Source of the DNA: Acidobacteriota bacterium | Lineage (GTDB): Bacteria; Acidobacteriota; Holophagae; Acanthopleuribacterales; Acanthopleuribacteraceae | DNA length: 45,960 nucleotides | Assembly: GCA_030066195.1 (NCBI GenBank) | Contig: JASJCB010000064.1 | Location: forward strand, 1 to 45,960 | Direction of reading: 5' to 3' | Part shown: positions 17,801-26,027 of the stretch, piece after piece | How positions within the stretch are numbered: position 1 is the stretch's first letter | Layout: the number at the start of each line of letters is the position of its first letter | Made by a program: the position numbers and the translations under genes | The notes under the pieces: generated by a model | What the model saw: the letters and a program-made list of their open reading frames with translations, nothing else | The model's database searches: none | What the model was told of the DNA's origin: nothing

Positions 17801-18243
17801 AGGAAGTGGTGGAAGATGCCCTGAAAATCCAAGACCTGGCGCTGTTTCGCCACAATATCCAGGTCGAGAAACTCTTCCAAAGCGTACCCAAAGTTCTCGG
17901 CAAGAAGTCGAGCCTGGTGCATGTCATCATCAACCTGTTGAAAAATGCCAAGGAATCTATCGAGGAGAACGGGTCGGAGCAAAAAAAGCTGACCATCTTG
18001 ATCAACAAGGACGAGAGCCATACTTACCTGAAAGTGGCCGACAGCGGGCTGGGAATCGAGCCGGAGAACCTGGAGAAAATCTTCAGCTATGGATTCACCA
18101 CCAAGAAAAACGGCCACGGCTTCGGTCTCCACAGTTGCGCCAATGCCGTGACGGAAATGCGCGGCTCCATGTGGGCCGAGAGCAAGGGGCTCGGCAAGGG
18201 AGCGACCCTCTGCCTGAAATTCCCTATTACCGGATCAGAATAG
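14845..18243 (+). CDS. Propeller sensor histidine kinase with HNVGN-type kinase, no receiver
   Basis: From ATG 14845 the product is 1132 aa and begins with a signal peptide (MRVLALPKWLCLFWSGWVLFG). The frame is open farther upstream, but those starts would bury the signal; the ribosome binding site at 14845 is weak. Thirteen W-x-G-T-type blade motifs plus a degenerate last one (about 25-668) give two seven-bladed propellers. A Y_Y_Y domain (692-772), membrane helix (779-805) and coiled coil (810-862) follow. The kinase has His878 in ATSVLHNVGNVLNS, and the HATPase has NLLKNAKESI, DSGLGI and GHGFGLHSCA. Unlike the two kinases at 1437 and 6222 it has only one kinase module and no receiver. Its kinase is the same type as the second module of the kinase at 6222. 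Its position next to the TonB receptor suggests sensing of a periplasmic ligand. Confidence 0.9.
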   Translation: MRVLALPKWLCLFWSGWVLFGQTPNLHFESLSSADRTTPNTVRSIIQDRRGFMWIGTEEGLFKYDGYEFTRYKTDFTKPSSLPNDYIYKIVEDSEGKLWISTKYGGLIHFDPDTENSRQYAHDPDDPAGLIDNRVPVVFLDSSGNVWAGTDSGLDELVPESNTFNHYLHDSDRSGSARNRIRAIFEDRVGVLWIGTRENGLSGFDREKGTFTHFRYRRGDPDSLPSNYVPAILEDHLGELWVGTEKGLGRLNRETGIFRAVGYRLGNNEIKALCEDRRGRLWVGSYDGTISRYIRETDTFISYRDEGAEIDNLGLTSLYEDHSGMLWAGSKYGGLSKVKAGNLPFRQISQGEDRAAGPTGDHVTAICEGRDGVLWIATKSGGLSRLGLDGTFTHFQHRPDDPNSLSENQLTSLHEDGNGNLWIGTNEMGLNRLNAGERRIERISYHPANPEKGLYDKHVKFVHGDRDGVLWVGTRHAVHRHNREDNSFTAYISQEKTRGRASYDSLRTISEDSDGVFWIGKDSGLALFDSKRGRWAAYTTPAYPEGLPIKGVLTLYRDGYGLLWVGTRNGLYRLDRRTEALTGYNEEDGLSSNQIAGILQDDQENLWISTFKGISKYHRESETFINYSTEQGLLNRQLEVGAIARRSNGDMLFGGLLGIDVFRPEEIEEDISIPPIAFTAFKKFGARQRLAPYLELSHRDRFLEFEFSVLDFKNPAKNQYAYQMEGFDPEWIYSGSDRRAVFTNLDPGNYTLRVKGTNSRGIWSEEAPSIRIRIRPPFWQTWWFRVFAATALVSLIISVHWMITVPIRNRNQALKEVNVRLNQQITAREQAEEKTQQLNRELEERVQQRTAELESAHEELLEKAHQEGMAQIATSVLHNVGNVLNSVLTSGHLIQRSLEMSKLDVLLRAFKLSIDHLDPIFLATDPKGKKLVSFAATLEQRMLKENRAIGDNTQRLMTKIESIRDIVMAQQKYASYDFATEELSLQEVVEDALKIQDLALFRHNIQVEKLFQSVPKVLGKKSSLVHVIINLLKNAKESIEENGSEQKKLTILINKDESHTYLKVADSGLGIEPENLEKIFSYGFTTKKNGHGFGLHSCANAVTEMRGSMWAESKGLGKGATLCLKFPITGSE

Positions 18244-18554
18244 GCTTATTTTTTCCGGTCGTGCAATGATGTAGGAGCGAGAATTTGAGCCGCCGCCGGA
18301 AAATAACGGCTTGAACGCGGCCGCGTGCACGGGACATCCGGTTCTCATGGGCCGGAAACCAAAGCCGACAGCCCGGTGGTCCGCCCAAGAGTTCGGAGCT
18401 GAACGGGAAACCTTTTTCGAGACGGAAGGTGATTGCCGGCGAGTTCTTGCCGACGGCGCCTGTTGAGCGATCACCCTCCCGGTACCCAAAGGGTCTCGCG
18501 AGACTCCTCGCCTAAGCCCGTTTTATGACTCGTTCCCGCTAGACCGGGCGAGAA
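18244..18554. other. Intergenic stretch, nothing recognised
   Basis: The stretch lies between the convergent ends of the third sensor kinase and the peroxidase. A distant inverted repeat TTTTCCGG / CCGGAAAA spans about 18248-18303, with a loop too long to call a terminator. No coding signal is seen. Confidence 0.4.
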
Positions 18555-18555
18555 C

Positions 18556-18583
18556 AAAAAAGGGCTCCCGATGACGGGAGCCC
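18556..18583 (-). terminator. Rho-independent terminator of the peroxidase gene
   Basis: On the minus strand: a perfect 9-bp stem GGGCTCCCG / CGGGAGCCC, a 4-base loop, then six T residues. It lies about 95 bases past the peroxidase stop codon. The plus strand has no T-run, so it acts in one direction. Confidence 0.85.
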
Positions 18584-18677
18584 TTCGGCAGTTTATCTGT
18601 TTTCTGCTTTGGTCGTCCTGTGAGTAGGTTCCCTATCCAAGTTGCAACTTGCAAGGGAAGGGGAAGGTTTGCCGTCG

Positions 18678-20375
18678 TTATTCGGAGGGCGTGAAGGCTT
18701 CAGCTGAAATGCTGAGGGGTGCGAAGAATACGTTCTTCTGCAAATCGGATAAGTCGATGGTGGTGTTGCGGGCAATAACCTTGGCCAGAGTCTGACCTTT
18801 AACCCATTCAAGCTCGCTCAAGGATAGATTGATCTCGTACCAGTAGCGGTCACCGTCGCGCAGACGGCCGAACTGATCGGCAAGCGCTTTGGCCATGGTG
18901 GGACCGATAGACGACTTGACCGTGAAGGATTCCTCGGTGATGAAGCCGACCCAGGAGTCAAGCCTGTTCACGTCGCCCTGGTAGGCGGTGTAAAGCCTCT
19001 CTACCGTTTTCTCATCATTGGTCAGGTCCTTGAAATCTGTGATCGGATCGAGGTCGTAAGTTTTGCGGAAGGCGTTGAAGACGTCCAGACCGTGATCGCG
19101 ACCCCGTTGGATATTCAAGGAGGGCAGATCGAAACCGCCCGCGCCCGGGGGGCCGAACAGGAAGTTACGCACTTCATCGATCACCAGGTTATCGATCTCC
19201 TGGCAACGCTGTTTTGCAGCGCCGCGGAGCAGAGGTTCCAAACCGCCGTTGTCGATCAATTCCCAAGGGTCGAAGAAGGCGTCAGCAAGGCTCAGGTCTC
19301 CTATCGAAGAACCGTCGGGGTTCAGCCGTTTCAGAGTGGAAGACAGCATGGAGTGGCCGAGGCGGTATGCCGCGGTGGAGAAATGGTTGTTGATGCCCGG
19401 ATTGGCGTTGGGATTGTAGCCGTAGTAGCGGTCCAGGGTCCGCAGGCGGCCGTAGCTTTCGCCGTAGGTGGCGGTACTGAAATGGCCGCCCATCAACGCC
19501 GGCAGGAACTCCCTGTAGGTGATGTGCTGCATCTGGGCAATCACCAACTGACGGGCTTCCTGATAGATGTATTCGTCGAGGGAGATCCGTTCGGCTTCCG
19601 CCGATTCAGCGGTCGACAAATCGCTGAGGATCTGGTCACAGAGGCGGTTGTGCTCGCGCACCCACAGGGTATGCATGGCGGTCAGCAACACGTTCTCATT
19701 GGCGCGAATGTCGCCGGCAACAAAGAAATCGCTGCTGCTGTCCGGGGCATTGGGTTGGGTGCCGTCGTTCCAAGGTAACAGGTCGCCCAGCAACCAGTGG
19801 GACTGCACCATGAGTTTTCCATGATATCCGGTCCGCAACCATTTCGCCCGGTCATAGTCGGAACCGTAGACATTGGATGCATCGATCCAGGCGGTGATAT
19901 CGTTGATTTGTTGACGAGGGCCGATACTGTAGGGAGATTCCGAGTGATGGGACCGGTTCAACGGAATAATTTGCACGCCGGTGCAAAAGGGATCGAAGAA
20001 GGGGTCGCAGTGGGGTACGGGAATATTGAAAGGTTCCGGCGGATCGCCGGGTTCGGTCAAGTCGAGGTCGTGATCGAGGAATTGCCCCCACAGCCAGGCG
20101 ATGTCGGAAAGCCTGACGGTGCTGAGGACGGAACTGTCTTGAGCAATGACCAGATTACTGATGTATCGGGCGCCGGGCCGCAGTGGTCCCGACGGTTCGC
20201 TGATGCCGTCGGCATAAGCGGAGGGCACGCGACGCAACAGTTCTTCACCGGCGGAACCCCATTCGGGATTGTTCACATTGTTACCGGTGCCGTCGATGGT
20301 TTGATAGGTTTGAGCAACCGAAAAGAGTGTTGAAAAGGCAAAGATAGCCATAAAAAGAAAAAGAGAACGTAACAT
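18678..20375 (-). CDS. Secreted animal-type haem peroxidase (peroxidasin / lactoperoxidase-like)
   Basis: Product of 565 aa with a signal peptide (MLRSLFLFMAIFAFSTLFSV), so exported; AAGGAGA precedes the ATG. It belongs to the animal haem peroxidase superfamily, which uses hydrogen peroxide to oxidise halides, pseudohalides or organics. Motifs line up with myeloperoxidase: WGQFLDHDLDLT gives Gln98, Asp101, distal His102 and calcium ligand Asp103; TAWIDASNVYGS matches the calcium loop; GDIRANEN gives catalytic Arg224 and haem-ester Glu227; MHTLWVREHNR is conserved; AAYRLGHSM gives proximal His341. Both residues that form haem ester bonds (Asp101, Glu227) are kept, while the sulfonium-forming Met of myeloperoxidase is Asn228, as expected for lactoperoxidase-type enzymes. 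Single-gene unit with its own terminator. The substrate is unknown. Confidence 0.93.
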   Translation of the reverse strand: MLRSLFLFMAIFAFSTLFSVAQTYQTIDGTGNNVNNPEWGSAGEELLRRVPSAYADGISEPSGPLRPGARYISNLVIAQDSSVLSTVRLSDIAWLWGQFLDHDLDLTEPGDPPEPFNIPVPHCDPFFDPFCTGVQIIPLNRSHHSESPYSIGPRQQINDITAWIDASNVYGSDYDRAKWLRTGYHGKLMVQSHWLLGDLLPWNDGTQPNAPDSSSDFFVAGDIRANENVLLTAMHTLWVREHNRLCDQILSDLSTAESAEAERISLDEYIYQEARQLVIAQMQHITYREFLPALMGGHFSTATYGESYGRLRTLDRYYGYNPNANPGINNHFSTAAYRLGHSMLSSTLKRLNPDGSSIGDLSLADAFFDPWELIDNGGLEPLLRGAAKQRCQEIDNLVIDEVRNFLFGPPGAGGFDLPSLNIQRGRDHGLDVFNAFRKTYDLDPITDFKDLTNDEKTVERLYTAYQGDVNRLDSWVGFITEESFTVKSSIGPTMAKALADQFGRLRDGDRYWYEINLSLSELEWVKGQTLAKVIARNTTIDLSDLQKNVFFAPLSISAEAFTPSE

Positions 20376-20879
20376 AATTTCTATCTCCTTAATACACTGG
20401 ACGCGCCGGGGGCGGCTCTGCCAGGGATAGAGTAGTCAAGATTGGATGGGCGGCAGGCCCTCCCTTAAGAGGGGCCAATTGTGAGGGGCACAGAGGAAGG
20501 TTTCAACACGCTGCTTGGAAATTTGGAAAAGCTATATATCGATTGAATTATGGTGTGTATTACGGCACGGGCTAAGCAGCAAAACCGAGCCGACGACCAT
20601 GTTTAGTAAAGCCAAAGGAATTATACCAAAGATAGGGCTTAGCCGGCTACACTGTTTAAGGCTCTCTCGCAGATTTCTTTCTTTATGGGTGATTATTCAC
20701 ACCAAACGAGGATTTCTTCTTTTCACTGTTAACATTTTTTACCGCTTCCTGTCCGTCCCAAAAAGCAGTTAAACTTACGTCGAGCCGGCTTGAAACGGGC
20801 ACGCGACTGCATCACAGGACCCGTTGTATCGGTCGACATACAAACCCAATCGCCTGACTCCAGGGGCCGCCGGGTCCTG
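20376..20879. other. Intergenic region upstream of the peroxidase
   Basis: About 500 bases, AT-richer around 20600-20780. It holds the peroxidase leader and, at its far end, the region downstream of the cereblon-like gene. Short frames here have no ribosome binding site or family signature. No convincing promoter or terminator was found. Confidence 0.4.
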
Positions 20880-21311
20880 CTACTCGTCGTCTTCTTCCGC
20901 TTCGGCCAGGCGGTCTAGAATGAGACCGTGGAAGTTGTCTTTTTCAGCGCCGAAGAAATGCCAACCCAGATGCGATTGACAGCGACGGCAGCAGGCAACC
21001 CGCCACAAATAACCGGGAAACCAGGAGAACTCCTGACTGGACTCGCCCACATCGGCGCATCCCGGCGCCTGGCTGAAACAGCCGATGCCGTAAACGATGC
21101 CGTAGGGGTTGAAGAACCGGTGTTCATGGCTGCCGCGTTTGGTAATCCGCGCGGTTTCCTCTGTAATAGGAGCAATGCAGGAGGCACAGACCAGGACCTT
21201 GCGTCTGTGGGTCAACTCGTCCAAGTCGATGCTGACATCACTGGATGGTGAGTCCTTACGCTCTTTCTCGAAAAACAAAAGTGGCAACGGCAGGTTCATG
21301 GCAAACGACAT
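20880..21311 (-). CDS. CULT-domain protein (bacterial cereblon-like ligand-binding protein)
   Basis: Stand-alone CULT domain of 143 aa, the fold that forms the thalidomide-binding part of human cereblon. The start is ATG 21311 with GAGAGG eight bases upstream. Zinc ligands are Cys42, Cys45, Cys108 and Cys111. The ligand cage is Trp97, Trp103, Trp117 and Phe119, with the same spacing (6, 14, 2) as human Trp380, Trp386, Trp400 and Phe402. The block SWFPGYLWRVACCRRC and then HLGW are near-identical in pattern to cereblon; Asn68-Pro69 matches Asn351-Pro352, with Tyr70 in place of His353. There is no LON domain or DDB1-binding part. Bacterial single-domain homologues such as the Magnetospirillum protein MsCI4 bind uridine and thalidomide-type imides; the native role is unknown. 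In cereblon biology, C-terminal cyclic imides on proteins are one proposed ligand. It is divergent from the Ser/Thr kinase gene. Confidence 0.93.
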   Translation of the reverse strand: MSFAMNLPLPLLFFEKERKDSPSSDVSIDLDELTHRRKVLVCASCIAPITEETARITKRGSHEHRFFNPYGIVYGIGCFSQAPGCADVGESSQEFSWFPGYLWRVACCRRCQSHLGWHFFGAEKDNFHGLILDRLAEAEEDDE

Positions 21312-21491
21312 GGCGTAACCTCTCAATAGCATTTTAACAGGAAAAGCCGCCGCTGACCCGATTCACTTCCCGGCGGCTTGTGAAAATCTCACGCAATGCT
21401 TCGTCGAGGAGGCCGGGGGCGGCCCGGGTGTTTGCGATGCTCGTGCTACAATGCTGTTTATGCACGGCTGTGGCCGGCGGGGGCCTTCTCT

Positions 21492-24335
21492 ATGAGCGAT
21501 CACTGGGCGGAAGTGAATGAGATTCTCGAACAAGCCGAGAAACAACCGCGTGACCGGCAGCAAGATTTCATTCGCACAGCATGTCACGGCAACAAAACCC
21601 TGAGCGATCAGGTCTTGCTGCTGTTGGACCGGCCCGACGACGATGACGCTCCTGACCGCCGGATCGGCCCCTATCGCCTGCAAGAAGAACTTGGCCGCGG
21701 CGGCATGAGCAGAGTCTACCTGGCCGAGCGCAAGGGAGACGGATATTCGCAACAGGTCGCCGTGAAGGTGCTGGACCGGGTCATCCATTCACCGGATTTC
21801 CTGGAGCGGTTCCAACGGGAGAGCCGCATTCTGGCCGGTTTCGATCATCCCTTCATCGCCCGCCTGACCGACAGCGGGATGACCGACGACGGTCGCGCCT
21901 ATATGGTCATGGATTATGTGGACGGCCTGCCGGTCACCCGTTGGTGTGATGAACGGCGGTATACGGTACCCCAACGCCTGCGCCTCTTTCAAAAGATTTG
22001 TCGAGCGGTGGACGCGGCCCACGCCAACCTGGTCATTCACCGCGATATCAAGCCCGATAACATCCTGGTCACCGAGGACGGAACGCCCAAGCTGCTGGAT
22101 TTCGGCATCGCGGTCAGCCTTGAATCGAACGAACCGACATCACCCGATGCACCGACCACGACCCTGCTGCTGACACCGGAATATGCAAGCCCCGAACAAC
22201 TGACCGGGCAGGGCTCCACAACCAGTATGGATATCTACGCCTTGGGGAACCTGCTGTTCGAACTGCTGGTGGGACACCGGCCGTTCTTCGAGCCGGGTGA
22301 TCATATCCTGGCTCAAACCCGCAAGATTCTCGACCAGGAACCGCCGCTGCCCAGTCGATGCGTCCAGGATACGGCAAGAGCCGCCGATCGCGGCACGCTG
22401 CCTGAAAGGCTGAAGGCCCTCTTGCGCGGCGATTTGGATACCATTGTCACCAAGGCCCTGGCCAAGTCCCCCAAAAACCGTTACGTCTCGGTTCGACGAC
22501 TGAGTGACGATATCGACCGCTACCTGCGCGGCTTCCCCATCGAGGCTCGTTCCGGGAATCCCATCTATAACCTGAACCGGTTTGCCAGACGACACGGCCT
22601 CCACCTTACCATGACCGCCTTTGCCCTTACCCTGGCGGCAATCTTCCTGGCCGTGACCATCCAACGCACCGATCGCATCCGCGAGGAACGGGACCATGCC
22701 GAACGCGAACGCCGGGTCGCCGAGCAGATTACCGCTTTTCTGAAGGACATGCTCCTGGAGGCCGATCCCGACCGGAAAGCCGCCGTTGAATTCAGCATGA
22801 CGCCGCTCCTGGAGACCGCCCGCATCCGCGCCCAAGAGGCGCCGATCGACGATCCCATGGTGCGCGCCGAACTGCTGTCCATGGTCGCCGGTCTGACCTA
22901 TCGCTTCGGCGGTGTCGACACCGCGCTGGAATCCGTGTCTCGCTCACTTACCCTGCGTGAACAATTGCAAGCGTCGCACCACCCGGATGTCTTGCAAGAC
23001 CGCCTCTTATTGGCGCGCTGCTACGATGACCTGGGCCGCGATGACGAAGCTTCAGCCCTGTTGCGCGAAGGCATTCACTACACACCGAGCGGTCGCTTGA
23101 AGGCCCACTATCACTATTACCTGGCCGTTCATTTACAGCTAAATGCCTTCCAGGAGGCCGAACACCACTATTGCACCGCGCTTGATTTGATGGAGGGCTT
23201 GCCCCGCGAGGATCGCCTCGCCCATGACTATCTGTTGACGGATTACGCCGGCGGTCTGATTCGGAACGAACGCTATGACGACGCACTTACCGTTCTCAAC
23301 CGGGCCCTGGTCGTCAACCGGGAACTCTACGGACCTGACAGCCCGCGCACCATGAACATCTACGGCCTGCTGGGTAATATCCATTTCGAACGCTTGCAAC
23401 ACCGACGCGCCGAAGAGTACCTCCGGAAATCCATCCAGATCGGTGAACGACTCCTGGGCGTCCATATGCTCCTTGGCTCACAATACGGCAGTCTGGGCAA
23501 TATCTACATGGCCACGGGCCGCTATGATAAGGCAATCGAGCAGAAAAAGAAAATGGTGATCCTTGTCGAAAACGCCTTTCAAAACCAAGGCGTCCAGGCT
23601 ATCTATGCCCACGCCAACCTGTCCGCCGCCTACCTCAATAAGGGTGATGCCGTGGCCGGGCTTATATCGGCGAAAAAGGCCGTCGAAATCGGCGAGAAAA
23701 ACGGGCAGAGCCGCTCTCCCAACTTTGCCATGGTCCACATCCTGCTGGCCGGCAGTTACTTGAACAACGGGATCATAGAACCGGTCGAAGAACAGATTCA
23801 AAAAGCCCTGGCTTTGAATGCTCCTTTCGAACAGGACGATGACCGGCGGCTGAGGGTGGGGCAAGTGCACTTGGAGGTGGCCTTCCTCTACTTGGATATG
23901 GAACAGTACGATAAGGCGGCGTATCATAACCGCCGTGCTCGCGAGACCATCGGCAGGCCCGACCTCGTCAACGCGCGCAACGATTTCCGTCTCAAGCTCC
24001 AAGAAGCTCGCCTGATGATCGCCGAAAACCGCCTGCCGCCCGCCGCGGCTCTGCTGGAGGGGGTCTTGGAGGAAAGCCGGAGCGGGATAATTAACGAAGC
24101 CCCGCTGTTGCAGCCTTTGACCTACCTGTCCCTCTGCCGCCTCCGCATGAACCAAGTCGATGAGGCTATGCAACTGGTCGATCGCGCCGTGGAAATCGGT
24201 AACCGCCTCTACCCACCTGATCATTTCAGATGGCAAAAAACCCTGGAAGTTTGGGCAGAAGTTCTGGATGCCGCGGATCAACATACCAAGGCCGAGGCGG
24301 TAAGAACACGCCTGGCCGCTTTGAAAGAGCGCTGA
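21492..24335 (+). CDS. Membrane Ser/Thr protein kinase with C-terminal TPR domain
   Basis: Product of 947 aa from ATG 21492 (MSDHWAEVNEIL); the frame is open farther left but that part reads as upstream sequence. After a helical N-terminal segment the PknB-type kinase domain runs from about 58 to 350: glycine loop LGRGGMSRVY, Lys92 in VAVKVL, catalytic HRDIKPDN (Asp185, Asn190), DFG Asp203, and activation/P+1 region TPEYASPEQ. All catalytic residues are present, so it should be active. One membrane helix lies near 369-390 (TAFALTLAAIFLAV). The C-terminal half is a run of TPR-like helices for protein binding, probably periplasmic if the kinase is inside. Such kinase-TPR fusions are common in Acidobacteria and Planctomycetes. 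Substrates are unknown. It ends 3 bases before the convergent P450 gene. Confidence 0.93.
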   Translation: MSDHWAEVNEILEQAEKQPRDRQQDFIRTACHGNKTLSDQVLLLLDRPDDDDAPDRRIGPYRLQEELGRGGMSRVYLAERKGDGYSQQVAVKVLDRVIHSPDFLERFQRESRILAGFDHPFIARLTDSGMTDDGRAYMVMDYVDGLPVTRWCDERRYTVPQRLRLFQKICRAVDAAHANLVIHRDIKPDNILVTEDGTPKLLDFGIAVSLESNEPTSPDAPTTTLLLTPEYASPEQLTGQGSTTSMDIYALGNLLFELLVGHRPFFEPGDHILAQTRKILDQEPPLPSRCVQDTARAADRGTLPERLKALLRGDLDTIVTKALAKSPKNRYVSVRRLSDDIDRYLRGFPIEARSGNPIYNLNRFARRHGLHLTMTAFALTLAAIFLAVTIQRTDRIREERDHAERERRVAEQITAFLKDMLLEADPDRKAAVEFSMTPLLETARIRAQEAPIDDPMVRAELLSMVAGLTYRFGGVDTALESVSRSLTLREQLQASHHPDVLQDRLLLARCYDDLGRDDEASALLREGIHYTPSGRLKAHYHYYLAVHLQLNAFQEAEHHYCTALDLMEGLPREDRLAHDYLLTDYAGGLIRNERYDDALTVLNRALVVNRELYGPDSPRTMNIYGLLGNIHFERLQHRRAEEYLRKSIQIGERLLGVHMLLGSQYGSLGNIYMATGRYDKAIEQKKKMVILVENAFQNQGVQAIYAHANLSAAYLNKGDAVAGLISAKKAVEIGEKNGQSRSPNFAMVHILLAGSYLNNGIIEPVEEQIQKALALNAPFEQDDDRRLRVGQVHLEVAFLYLDMEQYDKAAYHNRRARETIGRPDLVNARNDFRLKLQEARLMIAENRLPPAAALLEGVLEESRSGIINEAPLLQPLTYLSLCRLRMNQVDEAMQLVDRAVEIGNRLYPPDHFRWQKTLEVWAEVLDAADQHTKAEAVRTRLAALKER

Positions 24336-24338
24336 GGA

Positions 24339-25724
24339 TCAGGAAACCGAAACGGTACGACTTTCCTCGGCGTTTTGCCTGCCGACGGTCGTTCGTTTTT
24401 CCAAAATCATGCGCATGCCGAAGCGCGGCCTCAAGGTGACCATGGCCTGCGGCTTGACCACATGGCCGGGATACAGCCGGCAACGCCACTGCCTGCCCAG
24501 CATCGCCGTCAGCAAAATGCCCTCCATCCAGGCGAAGCGCTCGCCGATACACTGGCGCACGCCGGCGCCGAAGGGGAAGTAGGCGCCCTTGTGCGGCTGC
24601 CAACCGTTGTCCCAGCGTTCCGGCCGAAAAGCCAGGGGCTCTTCGTACCAACGCGGGTCGCGGTGGGCAATCCATTGCGAAACGAACAACAGGGTGCCCT
24701 TGGGAATATGAACGTCGCCCAGTTGGATATCCTCGGTACTGGTGCGACTGGTGGACCAGGCGGGCGGATACAGGCGCATGCTTTCGGCGAACACCTGACG
24801 CGTGTAGGGCAGCCGCTCCAAATCGTCCGTGGTCGGCGTGTGACCGTCGCCCAAGACCGCGTCGACTTCCTCGTGAAAGCGCGCCTCGGCCTCGGGGTTT
24901 TGACTGAGCAGGTACCAGGTCCAGGTGGCGGCGTTGGCCGTGGTCTCGTGGCCGGCCATGATCATGGTGACTACCTCATTGCGCAATTCCTCATCGGAAA
25001 GCCGTCCGTTGTCGTCGTCATCCCGGGCGGCCATCAGGGCTTGCAACAAGTCGCCGCCGCGAGCGCCGCCCTCACGCCGTTCCCGGATCAAATCGGCCAC
25101 CATGCGGTCCAATTCCGCACGGCCCTTTTTAAACCGTCGATGCGTAGGCGTGGGCAGTTTATGCAGCCAACGGGTGATGGGATTGAAGCCCTGGCGCCAA
25201 TGCTGTATGCCGGATTCCAAACCCTCGTCCACCACGTGCACAATGTGGTCGTTGATGCTGCTGCCCATCAAGGCCCGGCAGACGATGCGCAGGGTAAGCC
25301 GCATCATCTCGCGGGACATATCGATCTCGGCGCCGTCCCGCCAGGAGTTGCTGAGCAGATCCACTTCCTCGGTGATGTGGCGGTCATAAGCGGCCAGGTT
25401 TTTTTTGGAAAACGAAGGCTGGGAAAGACGACGCAAGCGCTTGTGATCTTCATGCTCGGCGACCAACAGACTGTTGCCCAACAGGGGTTCCAAACGTTTG
25501 GTGCCGCGACCCTTGATCATGCTTTTGTGCTGCGTGACCATGACCTCGCGGATCATGTCGGGATGCACCACCAACACGCCGGGAATGCCGCCGAACTGGA
25601 TGGATACCAGATCGCCGTATTCTCGGGCGCACCGTTCGAAAAATTTGAGCGGATTGCGCATGAACTCGCGAATATTACCCAAAACGGGCAGGCCCGGCGG
25701 CCCGGGAAGCTTCGTGGACTGCAT
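24339..25724 (-). CDS. Cytochrome P450 monooxygenase
   Basis: Soluble P450 of 461 aa. The start is ATG 25724 with GGGAGG at ideal spacing; the frame is open upstream but lacks such a site. It opens with the Pro-rich hinge KLPGPPGLPVLGN. The I-helix oxygen-activating motif is AGHETTANAATW (about residues 250-262), the K-helix ExxR is ESMRLYPP (about 313), and the haem loop FPFGAGVRQCIGERF places the thiolate at Cys392. The sequence style is like CYP102-type fatty-acid hydroxylases without the reductase. No ferredoxin or reductase gene is adjacent, so electrons come from partners elsewhere. The substrate is unknown. Confidence 0.93.
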   Translation of the reverse strand: MQSTKLPGPPGLPVLGNIREFMRNPLKFFERCAREYGDLVSIQFGGIPGVLVVHPDMIREVMVTQHKSMIKGRGTKRLEPLLGNSLLVAEHEDHKRLRRLSQPSFSKKNLAAYDRHITEEVDLLSNSWRDGAEIDMSREMMRLTLRIVCRALMGSSINDHIVHVVDEGLESGIQHWRQGFNPITRWLHKLPTPTHRRFKKGRAELDRMVADLIRERREGGARGGDLLQALMAARDDDDNGRLSDEELRNEVVTMIMAGHETTANAATWTWYLLSQNPEAEARFHEEVDAVLGDGHTPTTDDLERLPYTRQVFAESMRLYPPAWSTSRTSTEDIQLGDVHIPKGTLLFVSQWIAHRDPRWYEEPLAFRPERWDNGWQPHKGAYFPFGAGVRQCIGERFAWMEGILLTAMLGRQWRCRLYPGHVVKPQAMVTLRPRFGMRMILEKRTTVGRQNAEESRTVSVS

Positions 25725-26027
25725 AACATCCTCCCAGGATGAATCTCGATTCATTTTTACCTGAAAAACCACCCCGGCGCAAGGGGATGCTTCAAGAGGT
25801 GCGGCGGGCCGTGAAAGGAGGGGGGATACCCTTTGCGGCCGAATTGTAGCGTGCCTCACATTTTTGTTGTGACAACGACTACATTTTCCCCAAACGATGC
25901 CGAAGATGCTTGATAAGAAGGCATCGATGTCCCATACTGAGAACATCCCCTGCTCATGAATCGATAACCTCATTATGTCAAAATATATATTGGATCACCC
26001 ATTTGTTGCGCGCTTACGGAGCACGAT
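25725..26027. other. Divergent intergenic region (P450 / 173-aa protein)
   Basis: Holds start regions for both flanking genes. A TATATT at 25986-25991 could be a -10 element for the plus-strand gene but has no good -35. A small palindrome GTTGTGACAAC lies near 25866. Nothing else is recognised. Confidence 0.35.

Noticed and set aside
1437..18243. Propeller kinases considered as a Bacteroidetes-type polysaccharide utilisation locus
   Set aside because: No SusD, glycoside hydrolase, lyase or AraC-type output is present, so only the sensor-receptor similarity is kept as a finding.
24375..25742. Long open frame opposite the P450 gene
   Set aside because: The P450 motifs on the minus strand are unmistakable; the opposite frame is a codon-bias shadow in GC-rich DNA.
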